Source: Meishania litoralis (lineage in GTDB: Bacteria > Bacteroidota > Bacteroidia > Flavobacteriales > Flavobacteriaceae). From it: DNA of 64,000 nucleotides. The stretch spans positions 682,001-746,000 of the forward strand of contig NZ_JBHFPV010000001.1 in the NCBI RefSeq assembly GCF_042611095.1, written 5' to 3'. This document shows positions 50,697 through 59,081 of the stretch, piece after piece. The first letter of the stretch is position 1. The number at the start of each line of letters is the position of its first letter. A program made the position numbers and the translations under genes. The notes below the pieces were generated by a model. The model had not been told where the DNA came from. It saw only the letters and a program-made list of their open reading frames with translations, and did no database searches.

Positions 50697-51836
50697 TCAT
50701 TCGTGTGCCATATGGATTTCTTGCTTCAGTTCTGAAATCCGTTTTTTAACGAAATCGGATAGGTATGTTTTCTCAGCACCAAACTTTTTTATGAAGCCTT
50801 CATAAAGTTCCCATTTGGCTTTTGGGTCTTTGTAATATTGATCGGCGACCGTGCAAATTTGATAGTAGGCCCTATGATCGGTTTCATCTTCGTTATAGGC
50901 CAATCGATAGTAACTCAGGGCAGACTCCAAATCTTTCCTTGTACGAGCCAGGCTGGCCAATGCAGTATATTCTTGGCTTAAATTGGGCTTTTTGGCGGTT
51001 ATGGCCTTCTTGAAATAAACCTCGGCACTATCGATCTGTCTTTCCTTATAGAAAGTGTATCCCAGACCGTTATAGGCATCGGGCGCAAAATCAGGAAATT
51101 TTAGCAAGTCCCGATACATCTTTTTAGCCTTTTCGAATTCCCACAGCTGATAATAACTGTGTCCCAGTTTTTCATAGATATGTGGTTTTTCCTCCCGCAG
51201 TTCAAGCAAGCGCTCGAAAAGAGGTGCCGCCCCTTTATAATCGTAATCGTTAAACATTGCCAAGGCCTTTAGATTGAGCAGGGCTACATCGTCTTCGTAA
51301 AACCGCAACCCCATATCGATAAAATGCAAGGCTTGTTGCTTCTCCTTTTTGACAACGAAGTATCTACCCAACTGAAAAAGGCTTCGTAAATGAGTGCTAT
51401 CGATAGCGACCGCATATTTATAGGCGACCAGACTACCGGCATCATTTGCCATTTGGCGATACGTTTCACCCATGTAATAATAATATTCAGGGTTGTCATT
51501 TTCTTCTTGGGTGAGGGCGTAAAAAACCCCATTGGCCTTTTGAAACCTTCCTAGCTTAAAATAAAGTTTGCCCAGTTCGAATTGCGCAACGTTCGAGGTG
51601 TTGTTTGAGGCGATCAGGCCTTCATATTCCAAAATAGCCTTATCATAGTTTCCAATAGCATTATACGCCCTGGCAATCTGAAGTTTTGAAGTCGCAGAAC
51701 CATCTTTTGCATACTGATTTATGGCTTCTGAATAATTGCCCAACCGATACAGGCTATCGGCAATCATTGTCGGCCCGTCTTGTGCATAAACGTTAAAACA
51801 AGAGATTGTAAGAAAATATAAAATCGCCTTTTTCAA
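50697..51836 (-). CDS. Exported tetratricopeptide repeat protein
   Basis: Protein of 379 aa with a signal peptide (about 1-18) followed by roughly nine TPR units from residue 27 to 350. They are recognisable by recurring A/G-x-x-Y/F and P-x-A/N patterns (YRLGNYSEAINQYAK, YNAIGNYDKAILEYE, YNGLGYTFYKERQID). TPRs mediate protein-protein contacts in the periplasm. The gene is 14 bp after the M56 gene and 37 bp before the lipoprotein gene, so it belongs to the second BlaI/M56 operon and may scaffold its products. Confidence 0.9.
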   Translation of the reverse strand: MKKAILYFLTISCFNVYAQDGPTMIADSLYRLGNYSEAINQYAKDGSATSKLQIARAYNAIGNYDKAILEYEGLIASNNTSNVAQFELGKLYFKLGRFQKANGVFYALTQEENDNPEYYYYMGETYRQMANDAGSLVAYKYAVAIDSTHLRSLFQLGRYFVVKKEKQQALHFIDMGLRFYEDDVALLNLKALAMFNDYDYKGAAPLFERLLELREEKPHIYEKLGHSYYQLWEFEKAKKMYRDLLKFPDFAPDAYNGLGYTFYKERQIDSAEVYFKKAITAKKPNLSQEYTALASLARTRKDLESALSYYRLAYNEDETDHRAYYQICTVADQYYKDPKAKWELYEGFIKKFGAEKTYLSDFVKKRISELKQEIHMAHE

Positions 51837-51850
51837 CTATCAACTTCTTT

Positions 51851-53404
51851 TTATTGCAACCTGAAGGTAATCGGAACCGAAAACGGCACCTTGACCAACT
51901 CGCCTTTGTGCTTGCCCGGCATCATCTTGGGCAATAGACTGACGATACGTTCGGCCTCGGCCTCCAACAATGCGTCAGGACCCCGTTTTTTTAATTCGGT
52001 CACATGGCCTTGTTCATCGATAATAAAACTAAGGTATACCTTGCCCTGTATGCCTTTTTCTTGAGCTTCTTGGGGGTATTTGAAATGTTGCACAATGTGC
52101 TTTCTCATCATGTCTTGAAAACATTCGGTCTTATCATTTACATTTTCGCAGCCTGGAAAAATGGGCGGTTCATCAACTAGTCGAAAAGGCATCATCTTCC
52201 CATTGCCATCAATTCCAACAACTGTTTCTTCGTCTTTGGATGATTCCGTAATTATCATCATAGTAGCCGAAATTTTTTCGTCATGTCCATCAATTGTAAT
52301 ATAAGAACCATCGTCCGAATGGACATATCGGACAGCATTGCTATTAGCATCTTGTACTTGCACCGCCCAAGTTTTAGGCTTTTTCGAGAGGTTTACCAAT
52401 GAGCTAAATACCAAATTTTTTTCTTCATCCGTTAAATTTTTGATATCACCAACAGCATAAGAAACGAATACATCATATTTTTCTAAATATTTCGTACTGG
52501 ACTTGCTAGACAAGTCGCTTTCCCCTATTTCCGGTGATTCTATTCTTATATTCTCCTGTTCACAAGAGGTATAGACCAACATCCCTAAAACCAAGGGCAC
52601 CAACATCAAATACTTTAATTGCCAAACTTTTTTTGATTTTGCTTTTTGTAACATGACTATTCGTTTTTTGATTAATGAACTTTTAAAAAATTGATTGATA
52701 AAAGAAATGTTCTCGGTCTGAAATATTTGCGAAAGCAAAACTTCGTACTGTTCTTTTTTATGGGTCTTGGCGACGTAAGAATCGGCGATGAACTCGTGCA
52801 GTTCAGAAACCCGTTGCTGATAAACATATACCAAAGGGTTGAACCAACCTATGATACGCATCAACTCAAAAAACAGCAGGTCCCATGAATGTTTTTGCTC
52901 AATGTGTACCAACTCGTGCCGTATGATACTTTGATGTTCCCTTTGCAAAACCTTGTCACCCAAGAAAATGAACCTAAAAAATGAAAAGGCCATTTGACTG
53001 TTCGCAATGACTATTCTTGTGAAATTTGGAAAATATCGAATCTCTCCATTTTTTCGAAGTCGGTAGATCTGAAATAATTTATGGCCAAAGTAAATCGCGG
53101 CCAAGAACATTCCCCCGAACAAAATCGTCTCTCCCCAAGAAATATTGAATCGCGGGCCTTCGGTCAGAGAACCGTTACCGATTGCATCGATATCCGCCAA
53201 GAACATGGGGTACACAAAATACCGTTCGGGCAAAGTACTCCTTAAAGCCTCGATCTTGACCCAGGGAAGCACCAGGGACAATACATAGGTGCCGATCAGG
53301 TACGCACGGTTCCATTGGAAAAAAGTTTCCCTTTTGAGCATAAAATCATAGATGACGAGGAACACCAATTGAAAGGCGATACACTCCAACATATATTGTA
53401 TCAT
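51851..53404 (-). CDS. BlaR1-like M56 metallopeptidase fused to a TonB C-terminal domain
   Basis: Protein of 517 aa. Membrane helices lie at about 5-20, 34-48 and 92-108, then the cytoplasmic HELVH zinc site (163-167) and a fourth helix at about 265-281. The extracytoplasmic region ends in a TonB-type domain (about 410-517): PPIFPGCENVND, CFQDMMRKHI, GKVYLSFIIDEQGHV and a terminal FSVPITFRLQ. M56/TonB fusions occur in Bacteroidota. The protease probably cleaves BlaI (10 bp upstream) after an envelope signal; the TonB part may sense or contact periplasmic or outer-membrane partners. Confidence 0.9.
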   Translation of the reverse strand: MIQYMLECIAFQLVFLVIYDFMLKRETFFQWNRAYLIGTYVLSLVLPWVKIEALRSTLPERYFVYPMFLADIDAIGNGSLTEGPRFNISWGETILFGGMFLAAIYFGHKLFQIYRLRKNGEIRYFPNFTRIVIANSQMAFSFFRFIFLGDKVLQREHQSIIRHELVHIEQKHSWDLLFFELMRIIGWFNPLVYVYQQRVSELHEFIADSYVAKTHKKEQYEVLLSQIFQTENISFINQFFKSSLIKKRIVMLQKAKSKKVWQLKYLMLVPLVLGMLVYTSCEQENIRIESPEIGESDLSSKSSTKYLEKYDVFVSYAVGDIKNLTDEEKNLVFSSLVNLSKKPKTWAVQVQDANSNAVRYVHSDDGSYITIDGHDEKISATMMIITESSKDEETVVGIDGNGKMMPFRLVDEPPIFPGCENVNDKTECFQDMMRKHIVQHFKYPQEAQEKGIQGKVYLSFIIDEQGHVTELKKRGPDALLEAEAERIVSLLPKMMPGKHKGELVKVPFSVPITFRLQ

Positions 53405-53414
53405 CGTAAAAGTT

Positions 53415-53777
53415 TTAATTATCGGTTTTCTTTATCTCTTTTAAAATGGATTCCAATTCGGAAAGGCTCAAATCGTTATTCTTCATAAAAAAGGAAACCA
53501 TACTCTTAAAGGAACCCTGAAAATAACCATCGACCAATTTGTTGATGGACTGGTTGCTGTAGTCCGATTTCTTGACTACCGGAAAATACAGGTAACCCTT
53601 ACCCTCTTGCTCGTGATCCACAAAACCTTTACTTTCTAGAATGCGCACTATGGTCGATACTGTGTTGTATGCCGGTTTCGGGTCAGGTAGTTTTTTGATG
53701 ATGGCCGCCACATTGCATTTTTGCAACCGCCATAAAATCTGCATTACCTCTTCTTCGGCTTTTGTAAGTTGCTTCAT
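53415..53777 (-). CDS. BlaI/MecI/CopY family transcriptional repressor (copy 2)
   Basis: Protein of 120 aa: winged helix MKQLTKAEEEVMQILWRLQ..., recognition region NTVSTIVRILESKGFV, then a dimerisation part ending SLSELESILKEIKK. It is a paralogue of the protein at 33321-33686, sharing the layout but with a clearly different recognition region. It heads the operon BlaI-M56/TonB-TPR-lipoprotein (gaps of 10, 14 and 37 bp). Three palindromes of a different sequence from those of copy 1 surround its promoter. Confidence 0.93.
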   Translation of the reverse strand: MKQLTKAEEEVMQILWRLQKCNVAAIIKKLPDPKPAYNTVSTIVRILESKGFVDHEQEGKGYLYFPVVKKSDYSNQSINKLVDGYFQGSFKSMVSFFMKNNDLSLSELESILKEIKKTDN

Positions 53778-53825
53778 GAATTAAAGTGTTTTATTATGGT
53801 TTCATCCTTCACGGGAGTCTTTTTG

Positions 53826-53893
53826 AACTAATTTTTTAGTTGAATGATAAAACAAATATAACTAAAGCTTTAGTTTTAACTAATTTTTTAGTT
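53826..53893 (-). promoter_or_regulatory. Triple AACTAA..TTAGTT operator with promoter
   Basis: Three 16-bp palindromes: AACTAATTTTTTAGTT at 53826-53841 and 53878-53893, and AACTAAAGCTTTAGTT at 53860-53875. On the minus strand TATATTTG (53853-53860), an exact -7 box, abuts the middle palindrome. No clear TTG is seen at -33. A BlaI dimer on each box would occlude the promoter and early transcript. Confidence 0.75.
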
Positions 53894-54008
53894 TAAAAAA
53901 TCGAAAACTTATAAAATATTAAAAAACCATAAAGTTCGATGTGTAACAAATTCGGTTTATCTTCGTCCAACGGGGAACTGCTCCCTTCTGGGAGATAATG
54001 ATCACCTT

Positions 54009-54518
54009 ATGGATATTGCACTTTTTGTTATTGGTTTTATCTTGATGTTCGTGGGTATTTTGGGGAGCTTCTTGCCCGTACTTCCCGGGCCACCGGTAAG
54101 TTGGCTGGGGCTTCTTTTGCTCTTCATGACCCAAGCGGTAGCCGACGATTGGTGGGTTTTGGGAATTACCGGGGCGGTGGCGCTGATCGTTTTTGGGCTT
54201 GATTATGCCATACCTGCAATTGGAACCAAAAAGTTCGGCGGTACAAAAGCAGGAATGATAGGTGCGACCCTTGGATTGATCGTCGGTCTTTTGGCCCCCA
54301 TTCCCGGCGGCATTATTATCGGGCCTTTCGTGGGTGCATTTATTGGGGAAATCATCAATAAGGCAGATCAAAAAACAGCCTTAAAGGCCGCCTTTGGATC
54401 ATTTCTTGGATTCTTAACCGGTACTTTTATGAAATTGATCGTTACCCTTATATTCTTGGGCATCTTTATCTCTACGGCTTGGGATTATCGTCGTGCCCTA
54501 TTTCCTTTCTTCGATTGA
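54009..54518 (+). CDS. DUF456 domain-containing membrane protein
   Basis: Protein of 169 aa with about four membrane segments rich in glycine. The DUF456 pattern is visible: GILGSFLPVLPGPPVSWLG-like sequence at about 20-40, then DYAIPAIGTKKFGGTKAGMIGA and PGGIIIGPFVGAFIGE. Repeated glycine-zipper motifs suggest tight helix packing. The function is unknown. It reads divergently from the second BlaI operon and converges with the nitroreductase gene, 4 bp away. Confidence 0.9.
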   Translation: MDIALFVIGFILMFVGILGSFLPVLPGPPVSWLGLLLLFMTQAVADDWWVLGITGAVALIVFGLDYAIPAIGTKKFGGTKAGMIGATLGLIVGLLAPIPGGIIIGPFVGAFIGEIINKADQKTALKAAFGSFLGFLTGTFMKLIVTLIFLGIFISTAWDYRRALFPFFD

Positions 54519-54522
54519 GCGC

Positions 54523-55074
54523 TTATCCCCAGACCACTTTATCCTCGATCGGCCTTCGTGTCATTTCAGGAATTTCCCCTTCGTAATACCCCATATAAAA
54601 AAATCCCAAACATTTTTCTCTGGGCGCCAGTTCAAAGAACTCGTCCATATATTTTATAAGTCCGGGCGAACTCCAATAACAACCAATGCCCATTTCGGTG
54701 CAACAGAGCCACATGTTCTGCACGGCCATGGCAGTGGCGGCGATCTCTTCCCATTCAGGTAAACTTTCCAATGAATCTCGCTGCATGCATATGACAATAA
54801 TTGCCCCTGCCCTTTTCGGATTGTCCATTAACTTTTTGGCCTTGAACTCTTTTGGTCTGGGCTCGGTTTCCAAATATTTTAGAGATAAGAACAGCCCCAA
54901 TTTTTCTTGAGATTCGCCTTGTAGAACTTTAAAGCGCCATGGTTCGGTCTTTTTATGGGTAGGTGCCCAGTTGGCCGCTTGCAGTATTTTTTCAATATCC
55001 GATTTCGCTATTGGTTTATCGATATATTGATTGGGAAATATGGAGCGTCTTCTTCTAATAATATCGTATATCAT
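54523..55074 (-). CDS. Nitroreductase family protein
   Basis: FMN-dependent oxidoreductase of 183 aa. The N-terminal phosphate-binding part is RRRSIFPNQYID, followed by AANWAPTHKKTEPWRF (FMN contact and dimer interface), IAATAMAVQNMWLCC, and GCYWSSP. It is of the short YdjA-like type. The physiological substrate is unknown; such enzymes reduce quinones or nitro compounds with NAD(P)H. It is monocistronic. Confidence 0.92.
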   Translation of the reverse strand: MIYDIIRRRRSIFPNQYIDKPIAKSDIEKILQAANWAPTHKKTEPWRFKVLQGESQEKLGLFLSLKYLETEPRPKEFKAKKLMDNPKRAGAIIVICMQRDSLESLPEWEEIAATAMAVQNMWLCCTEMGIGCYWSSPGLIKYMDEFFELAPREKCLGFFYMGYYEGEIPEMTRRPIEDKVVWG

Positions 55075-55225
55075 AGACTATGTCTTAAGGGTCTGTTTTC
55101 TATTAATAAAGTTAATACGTGAGTATTGTAATATTAATTCGAAAATAGCAACTTATCAAGACCATTGACATAAAAAATCAAGGTAACACGGGCAGTAAAA
55201 TTAGAAAATGACTCTAGGTGAAAGC

Positions 55226-55990
55226 TTACTCAAGTCCGTTACCCTGATATAAATCCAGTACTTCCGTCGGGTTCAATGCCTTTTCATATATAATGAAGTC
55301 GTCTATGGCCCCTTTCCAAAACGTATCGGGATCATTGGTCGTATCTTCACGAATAATAGCCCCTAGATAAGAGTCCAACGTAAAATCAGGCGACACATCG
55401 GTCGAACCATTGGCATTAGCCTGTTGGGCGACCAATGTTCCGTTTATATAAATCTTGCTATGATTATCCTTTTGGTAAACCCCAACCACATGGAACCATT
55501 CATCATCATCAAAGTCATGACAGTTGTTTTTCCAACCCGAATCAATGTAATTGTCAAAGCAAACCGCAGAGTTTGAATTATCGAGTTTTGTAATCCTGAT
55601 ATTGCAGACCGTTCCTTGGCGCATTACGACTACCAGATTGCCGTTGAACGGTTCTTCGGGTTTGAACCAACCGCTTATCGAATAGGCGCGACCCGATTCG
55701 CGAAGCGGATTTTCAAATTTAAGACGATCATCGATGCCATCAAAGTAAGCGGCACTTTCAGGGTTTCCTTGACGGTCTTCTGCGAACACTACGCCTCCGC
55801 TTTGAATGCCATTGTTGCCCGTTCCCGCAATATTGATAAAGTTACCATTGAAATTATAATGTAGCAAGGGCTCTTCACTATAGGGTTTTTCTTCAATTTC
55901 ATTATCGTTGCTACACGCTTGCAGCACCAAGAATAATGATAGGCCATATAGGCTCTTCTTCGACCAAAAACTGACTATACTGTTATTCAT
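55226..55990 (-). CDS. LamG-domain lipoprotein
   Basis: Protein of 254 aa with an N-terminal hydrophobic region and lipobox (LVLQACSND, Cys26) followed by an acidic stretch that favours surface display in Bacteroidota. The rest is one concanavalin-like LamG/pentraxin domain: LLHYNFNGNF, YSISGWFKPEEPF, the WFHVVGVYQKDNHSKIYINGTLVA block and FWKGAIDDFIIYEKAL. Such domains bind glycans or proteins outside the cell. No adjacent CAZyme or SusCD pair is present, so the ligand is unknown. Confidence 0.87.
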   Translation of the reverse strand: MNNSIVSFWSKKSLYGLSLFLVLQACSNDNEIEEKPYSEEPLLHYNFNGNFINIAGTGNNGIQSGGVVFAEDRQGNPESAAYFDGIDDRLKFENPLRESGRAYSISGWFKPEEPFNGNLVVVMRQGTVCNIRITKLDNSNSAVCFDNYIDSGWKNNCHDFDDDEWFHVVGVYQKDNHSKIYINGTLVAQQANANGSTDVSPDFTLDSYLGAIIREDTTNDPDTFWKGAIDDFIIYEKALNPTEVLDLYQGNGLE

Positions 55991-56079
55991 TTATATCGAT
56001 TTGGGGGCACAAACTAGCTATTTAATGGCCATCTTCCCATTTCTTGTGTCTATCGGTTCTTAAAATCGTTAAAAGGTCA

Positions 56080-56122
56080 TTAATTGTAAGTGCAACAATT
56101 AAAATTAGAATCGATATTTTTG
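56080..56122 (+). promoter_or_regulatory. Candidate hut operator and -7 box
   Basis: TTAATTGT-N7-ACAATTAA (56080-56102) is a perfect 8-bp-arm inverted repeat. TATTTTTG (56115-56122), an exact TAnnTTTG box, follows 12 bp later and lies 20 bp before hutH. A regulator on the palindrome would sit at about -20 to -40. Confidence 0.55.
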
Positions 56123-56142
56123 AAAAACGAAGCGACCAATTC

Positions 56143-57723
56143 ATGACGAATTTTCCAAAAACATTTGATCTGGGAGAAGGCCATTTGACTTCAGGAATTG
56201 CACTTGCCATCTCCACTGGGCATACAAAGCTCAAAATCAGCGCCACGGCGAGACAAAAGATAAAATCGAGTTGGAAGGTGGTACAAGAGATTGTCGAGCA
56301 GGGGTATCCTGTCTACGGGATCAATACCGGTTTCGGGCCACTATGTACAACAAAAATATCAAAGAACGAGACCAAGGTACTACAGACCAACATTCTCAAA
56401 AGCCATAGTGTCGGGGTGGGCGAACCGATCGACACAGAAATCGCCAAACTGATGCTTATTCTCAAAGCTCATGCTTTGGCCAAGGGCTATTCGGGCATTT
56501 CAGAAACAACTTTGGAAAGGATTATATGGCATATTGAAAATGACGCTGTTCCTGTGGTTCCTTCACAAGGTTCGGTGGGCGCTTCCGGTGATCTCGCCCC
56601 ACTTTCGCATTTGTTCTTACCCTTGATAGGTCTTGGCAAAGTGCATTATAAAGGGAAAGTCATTTCGACACGTACGCTCTTTAAGAAAGTAAAGTTACAA
56701 CCCTTGGAATTAGGTCCGAAAGAAGGGTTGGCCCTCATCAACGGCACCCAGTTCATAGCCGCCCATGCCATAAAAGCCGTCGAAAAGTTACAAAGTTGTT
56801 TGGCACAGGCCGATATTATAGGGGCCATGATGATCGAAGGATTGCAGGGGTCCGTTAAACCTTTTTACAACGAATTACATTCCGTCCGGCCTTATAAGGG
56901 AAACATGCATGTTGCGAAAAGGGTCAAAAGACTTTTGAAAGGTTCAGAAATTCTTGAGGACCATATCGATTGTGAACGTGTTCAAGACCCGTATTCGTTG
57001 CGTTGCATTCCGCAAGTGCACGGTGCCAGCCGAACTGCATGGTTGCATTTGAAGGAACTCCTGGAAATCGAACTGAACTCCGTTACCGACAACCCCGTGA
57101 TCATTAGCGATGAGCTGACCATTAGTGGGGGCAATTTTCATGGACAACCCTTGGCCATGGCCTTGGATTATGCCTGCTTGGCCGCATCGGAAATCGGTAA
57201 TATTTCAGATCGTCGTATTTACTTGGCGTTAGAAGGCAATAGTCCCGGTGTGCCCAAATTGTTGATGGAAGATACAGGGATCAATTCCGGTTATATGATC
57301 TTACAGTACACCAGCGCAGCTTTGGCAAGCGAGAATAAGGGACTGTGCTTTCCTTCAAGTGCCGATAGCATACCGACTTCCTTGGGACAAGAAGATCATG
57401 TAAGCATGGGCTCCATCTCGGGGAGAAAAGCCCTGCAGGTCATCAAAAACGTGGAAAAAATATTGGCCATTGAATTATTGACCGCCGCGCAGGCGTTCGA
57501 ATATAGAAAACCCTTAAAATCCGGGGTTTTCTTGGACGAGATCCACAAAGAAATCAGAAAAAAAGTTGCCTTTGCCAAAAAAGACAGGGTCTTCGCCGAC
57601 GATATTGAAAAAGGCATTGAAATGATAAAGGACAAAACCATTATTAAAGTTATCGAAAGGGTCAAAAAGCAAAAGAAGTTAAGATTTGAAGTGCCCTATT
57701 CCGAAGAATTCGAGAATTATTAA
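56143..57723 (+). CDS. hutH: Histidine ammonia-lyase
   Basis: Enzyme of 526 aa that deaminates histidine to urocanate, the first step of the Hut pathway. The self-forming MIO cofactor comes from Ala147-Ser148-Gly149 in GSVGASGDLAPLSH, and catalytic Tyr58 lies in YGINTGFG. The start is placed at MTNFPKTFDLG; 33 further upstream codons are open but contain the promoter-like box. It is the first gene of hutH-hutI-hutU-hutG, with hutI starting 4 bp after its stop. Confidence 0.95.
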   Translation: MTNFPKTFDLGEGHLTSGIALAISTGHTKLKISATARQKIKSSWKVVQEIVEQGYPVYGINTGFGPLCTTKISKNETKVLQTNILKSHSVGVGEPIDTEIAKLMLILKAHALAKGYSGISETTLERIIWHIENDAVPVVPSQGSVGASGDLAPLSHLFLPLIGLGKVHYKGKVISTRTLFKKVKLQPLELGPKEGLALINGTQFIAAHAIKAVEKLQSCLAQADIIGAMMIEGLQGSVKPFYNELHSVRPYKGNMHVAKRVKRLLKGSEILEDHIDCERVQDPYSLRCIPQVHGASRTAWLHLKELLEIELNSVTDNPVIISDELTISGGNFHGQPLAMALDYACLAASEIGNISDRRIYLALEGNSPGVPKLLMEDTGINSGYMILQYTSAALASENKGLCFPSSADSIPTSLGQEDHVSMGSISGRKALQVIKNVEKILAIELLTAAQAFEYRKPLKSGVFLDEIHKEIRKKVAFAKKDRVFADDIEKGIEMIKDKTIIKVIERVKKQKKLRFEVPYSEEFENY

Positions 57724-57727
57724 GAAT

Positions 57728-58975
57728 ATGAGCGACCTAAAACTTATTGGCCCTTTCAAACAATTGCTCCCGATGACAGGTTTGCCCCTCAAAGGTGCCC
57801 TATCGGACGACCAACTTATTGTTTTAAAAGATGCTGGAATCCTGATTGCGGATGACAAAATACATGCGATAGACAACTTTGACGAACTCAAAAAAGCATT
57901 TCATGAAGCGGAAATCTACGAGTTAAAAGGAAACCATACGGGGCTGCCCGGATTTGTCGATTCGCACACCCATATCTGTTTCGGGGGTTCACGTGCCAAC
58001 GATTATGCGATGCGAAATGCGGGCATGACCTATCTAGAGATCGCCAAAGCGGGTGGCGGCATTTGGGACACCGTGACCCAAACCAGAAAGGCAAGTCAAG
58101 AAGACCTCGTAAAAAATACAGCCAAAATCGCAAAAAGACATTTAAAAAACGGCACGACCACGATAGAGGTAAAAAGCGGTTATGGGTTATCCGTTGATGA
58201 AGAACTGAAGATACTACGGGCCATAAGAAGGGCCAATATGGAAACCTATGCAGATTTGGTTCCGACCTGTCTCGCGGCACATATGCTTCCCAAGGATTTT
58301 GCAGGAAGTGCGGAGGATTACCTGAATGAAATGGCGACCACACTTTTTCCCATTCTAAAACAAGAAGGCCTCACAACCCGAATCGACGCCTTCATCGAGG
58401 AAAGTGCCTTTTCTGCCAAACAAATCGCCCCGTATTTTCAAAAAGGAAAGAATATGGGTTTCGACCTCACCGTACATGCCGACCAATTTACAACCGGAGG
58501 TAGCCAGGTCGCGGTGGATTTTGAAGCACTTAGCGCAGACCATTTGGAAGCTAGCGCGGAACGTGAAATCGAACTTTTGGCCAAAAGCGGCACCATTGCC
58601 ACTGCCTTGCCCGGAGCCTCCATAGGGCTAGGATGTTCCTTTACGCCGGCCCGCAAGATTTTAGATGCCGGCGGATCCGTATCCATTGCGAGCGACCATA
58701 ACCCTGGTTCGGCACCCATGGGCGATCTGTTGACCCAGGCGGCCATTTTGGGAGCTTTCGAGAAGTTATCGAATGCAGAAGTTTTGGCGGGAATTACGTT
58801 TCGGGCAGCGGCCGCCCTGAAATTGCAAGACCGTGGTCAACTCACGAAAGGCTTTTTGGCCGACCTTGCCATTTTCCATACAGATGATTACAAGGAAATT
58901 TTATACAACCAGGGCAACCTAAAACCGTGCAGCGTCTGGAAGAACGGAACGAAAGTTTTTGATAAACATAGTTGA
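57728..58975 (+). CDS. hutI: Imidazolonepropionase
   Basis: Amidohydrolase of 415 aa that opens 4-imidazolone-5-propionate to N-formimino-glutamate. The metal motif is DSHTHICFGG, followed by KAGGGIWDTV, TTIEVKSGYGL, TVHADQFT (metal His) and the late Asp in IASDHNPGS. The start chosen is MSDLKLIGPF; an earlier in-frame ATG overlaps hutH. It lies in the canonical pathway order between hutH and hutU. A repeat array separates it from hutU. Confidence 0.95.
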   Translation: MSDLKLIGPFKQLLPMTGLPLKGALSDDQLIVLKDAGILIADDKIHAIDNFDELKKAFHEAEIYELKGNHTGLPGFVDSHTHICFGGSRANDYAMRNAGMTYLEIAKAGGGIWDTVTQTRKASQEDLVKNTAKIAKRHLKNGTTTIEVKSGYGLSVDEELKILRAIRRANMETYADLVPTCLAAHMLPKDFAGSAEDYLNEMATTLFPILKQEGLTTRIDAFIEESAFSAKQIAPYFQKGKNMGFDLTVHADQFTTGGSQVAVDFEALSADHLEASAEREIELLAKSGTIATALPGASIGLGCSFTPARKILDAGGSVSIASDHNPGSAPMGDLLTQAAILGAFEKLSNAEVLAGITFRAAAALKLQDRGQLTKGFLADLAIFHTDDYKEILYNQGNLKPCSVWKNGTKVFDKHS

Positions 58976-59024
58976 AAAGTACCGAGTACAAGGTTAGAAG
59001 TATGAAGTATGGCGAATGGCGAAC

Positions 59025-59073
59025 AGCGTATAGCGTATAGCGTATAGCGTATAACGTATAACGTATAACGAAC
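59025..59073. repeat. Heptanucleotide tandem array (AGCGTAT/AACGTAT)
   Basis: Four AGCGTAT units, two AACGTAT units and a final AACGAAC, directly followed by the hutU start at 59082. The preceding 30 bp also look like decayed short repeats (AAGTATGAAGTATGG, GCGAATGGCGAAC). Confidence 0.95.
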
Positions 59074-59081
59074 ATAGTCAA

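Noticed and set aside
58842..59081. 79-codon minus-strand frame rich in Tyr/Arg repeats
   Set aside because: It is produced by translating the heptamer array upstream of hutU; no gene features.
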